DNA from: Symbiodinium natans
Lineage: Eukaryota; Sar; Dinophyceae; Suessiales; Symbiodiniaceae
NCBI GenBank assembly: GCA_905221605.1
Contig: CAJNDS010001946.1
Coordinates: 560,736 to 624,735 of the forward strand
Reading direction: 5' to 3'
DNA length: 64,000 bases
In this document: positions 63,684-64,000 of the stretch, in pieces
Layout of the letters: each line of letters starts with the position of its first letter
Position numbering within the stretch: the stretch's first letter is position 1
The notes under the pieces: model-generated
What the model was told of the DNA's origin: nothing
Database searches by the model: none
The model's input: only the letters and a program-made list of their open reading frames with translations
Program-made: the position numbers and the translations under genes

Positions 63684-63847
63684 CTACCCTCGCCTCTGCA
63701 TTTGAGTTTGTAGATGCTTCTTGGCATTCCTTTGCCTCACTCGACGCTCTGCGGTCTCATGCGCCATCACCCATCCGTGCAAACCCAAGATTTGCGATGC
63801 TTCCTCCAGCGACGTTTTGCAGAGGCTGGGAGGGTGCTGGGACAAAG
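63684..63847 (-). CDS. Minus-strand C-terminal exon, unknown
   Basis: On the minus strand, GATCAG (63848-63853) is followed by LSQHPPSLCKTSLEEASQIL, then GLHGWVMAHETAERRVRQRN, then KKHLQTQMQRRG, to TAG 63684-63686. A charged coiled helix, clearly more coding than the plus frames. It indicates a gene converging on the EF-hand gene. Confidence 0.5.
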
Positions 63848-63954
63848 CTGATCTTCAAAAGATGCTGCCACTCGAGTTGCTACCAATCACCCAAGATCAG
63901 CGTCACAAGCACAAACGAAGTCACACAAAAACAAACGAAAGTTGTTCAAAATCA

Positions 63955-63988
63955 CTCACAACACACACACACACACACACACACACCC
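63955..63988. repeat. (CA)n microsatellite at the right edge
   Basis: About 14 CA dinucleotides. Confidence 0.95.
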
Positions 63989-64000
63989 AAAAAAGCGAAC

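Overview
The window looks like nuclear DNA of a dinoflagellate (Symbiodiniaceae or Suessiales type). The evidence is mixed. Interstitial tracts of the plant/alga telomere repeat TTTAGGG are scattered through it. Coding sequence comes as many short exons whose introns use GT, GC or GA donors and AG|G acceptors. Most recognisable exons lie on one strand, as in unidirectional gene arrays. Simple repeats, satellites and long poly-C runs are abundant. No bacterial gene density, operons or Shine-Dalgarno sites are visible. The genus is an inference.

Layout. 1-0.85 kb: 3' part of an Arg/Asp-rich protein gene. 4.8-9.85 kb: an inverted duplication whose arms flank a one-exon membrane-anchored RING-like gene, a small basic-protein gene and a truncated copy of the RING gene. 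10.5-16.7 kb: exons of unknown genes and one nucleotidyltransferase-like exon. 17.4 kb: a small TIR element. 18-20.5 kb: a SET-domain (Rubisco LSMT/SETD-like) gene. 22.7-25 kb: an ADP-ribosylglycohydrolase/J1-crystallin-like gene. 26-31.2 kb: several C-terminal exons of unknown genes. 31.2-34.3 kb: a gene-free block made of AT dinucleotide repeats, a 26-base C run, a degenerate satellite and a large fold-back array.

37.15-43.51 kb holds the centrepiece: a complete tyrosine-recombinase (YR) retrotransposon with Ngaro/PAT-style split direct repeats (A1 ... B1A2 B2). Its three genes run in the unusual order YR, gag, RT-RNase H. Gag and RT share one reading frame separated by a single TGA. The YR frame is broken by a 28-nt GT...AG segment. 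The element lies among minus-strand exon candidates, so it may sit inside a host gene.

45-49 kb: exons of unknown genes and a WD-repeat-like exon. 50-54.8 kb: G-rich DNA, a 200-bp telomere-like tract, an AT-rich satellite of about 88 bp and microsatellites. 54.8-63.9 kb: a dense plus-strand gene array with an aquaporin-like gene, a two-exon small gene and an EF-hand gene whose exons can be phased (one is 33 bp). A minus-strand exon converges on it at the right end.

Gene models were read by eye. Exon borders are best where phase and splice sites agree (EF-hand, ADP-ribosylglycohydrolase, parts of SET). Most other calls are exons rather than complete genes.
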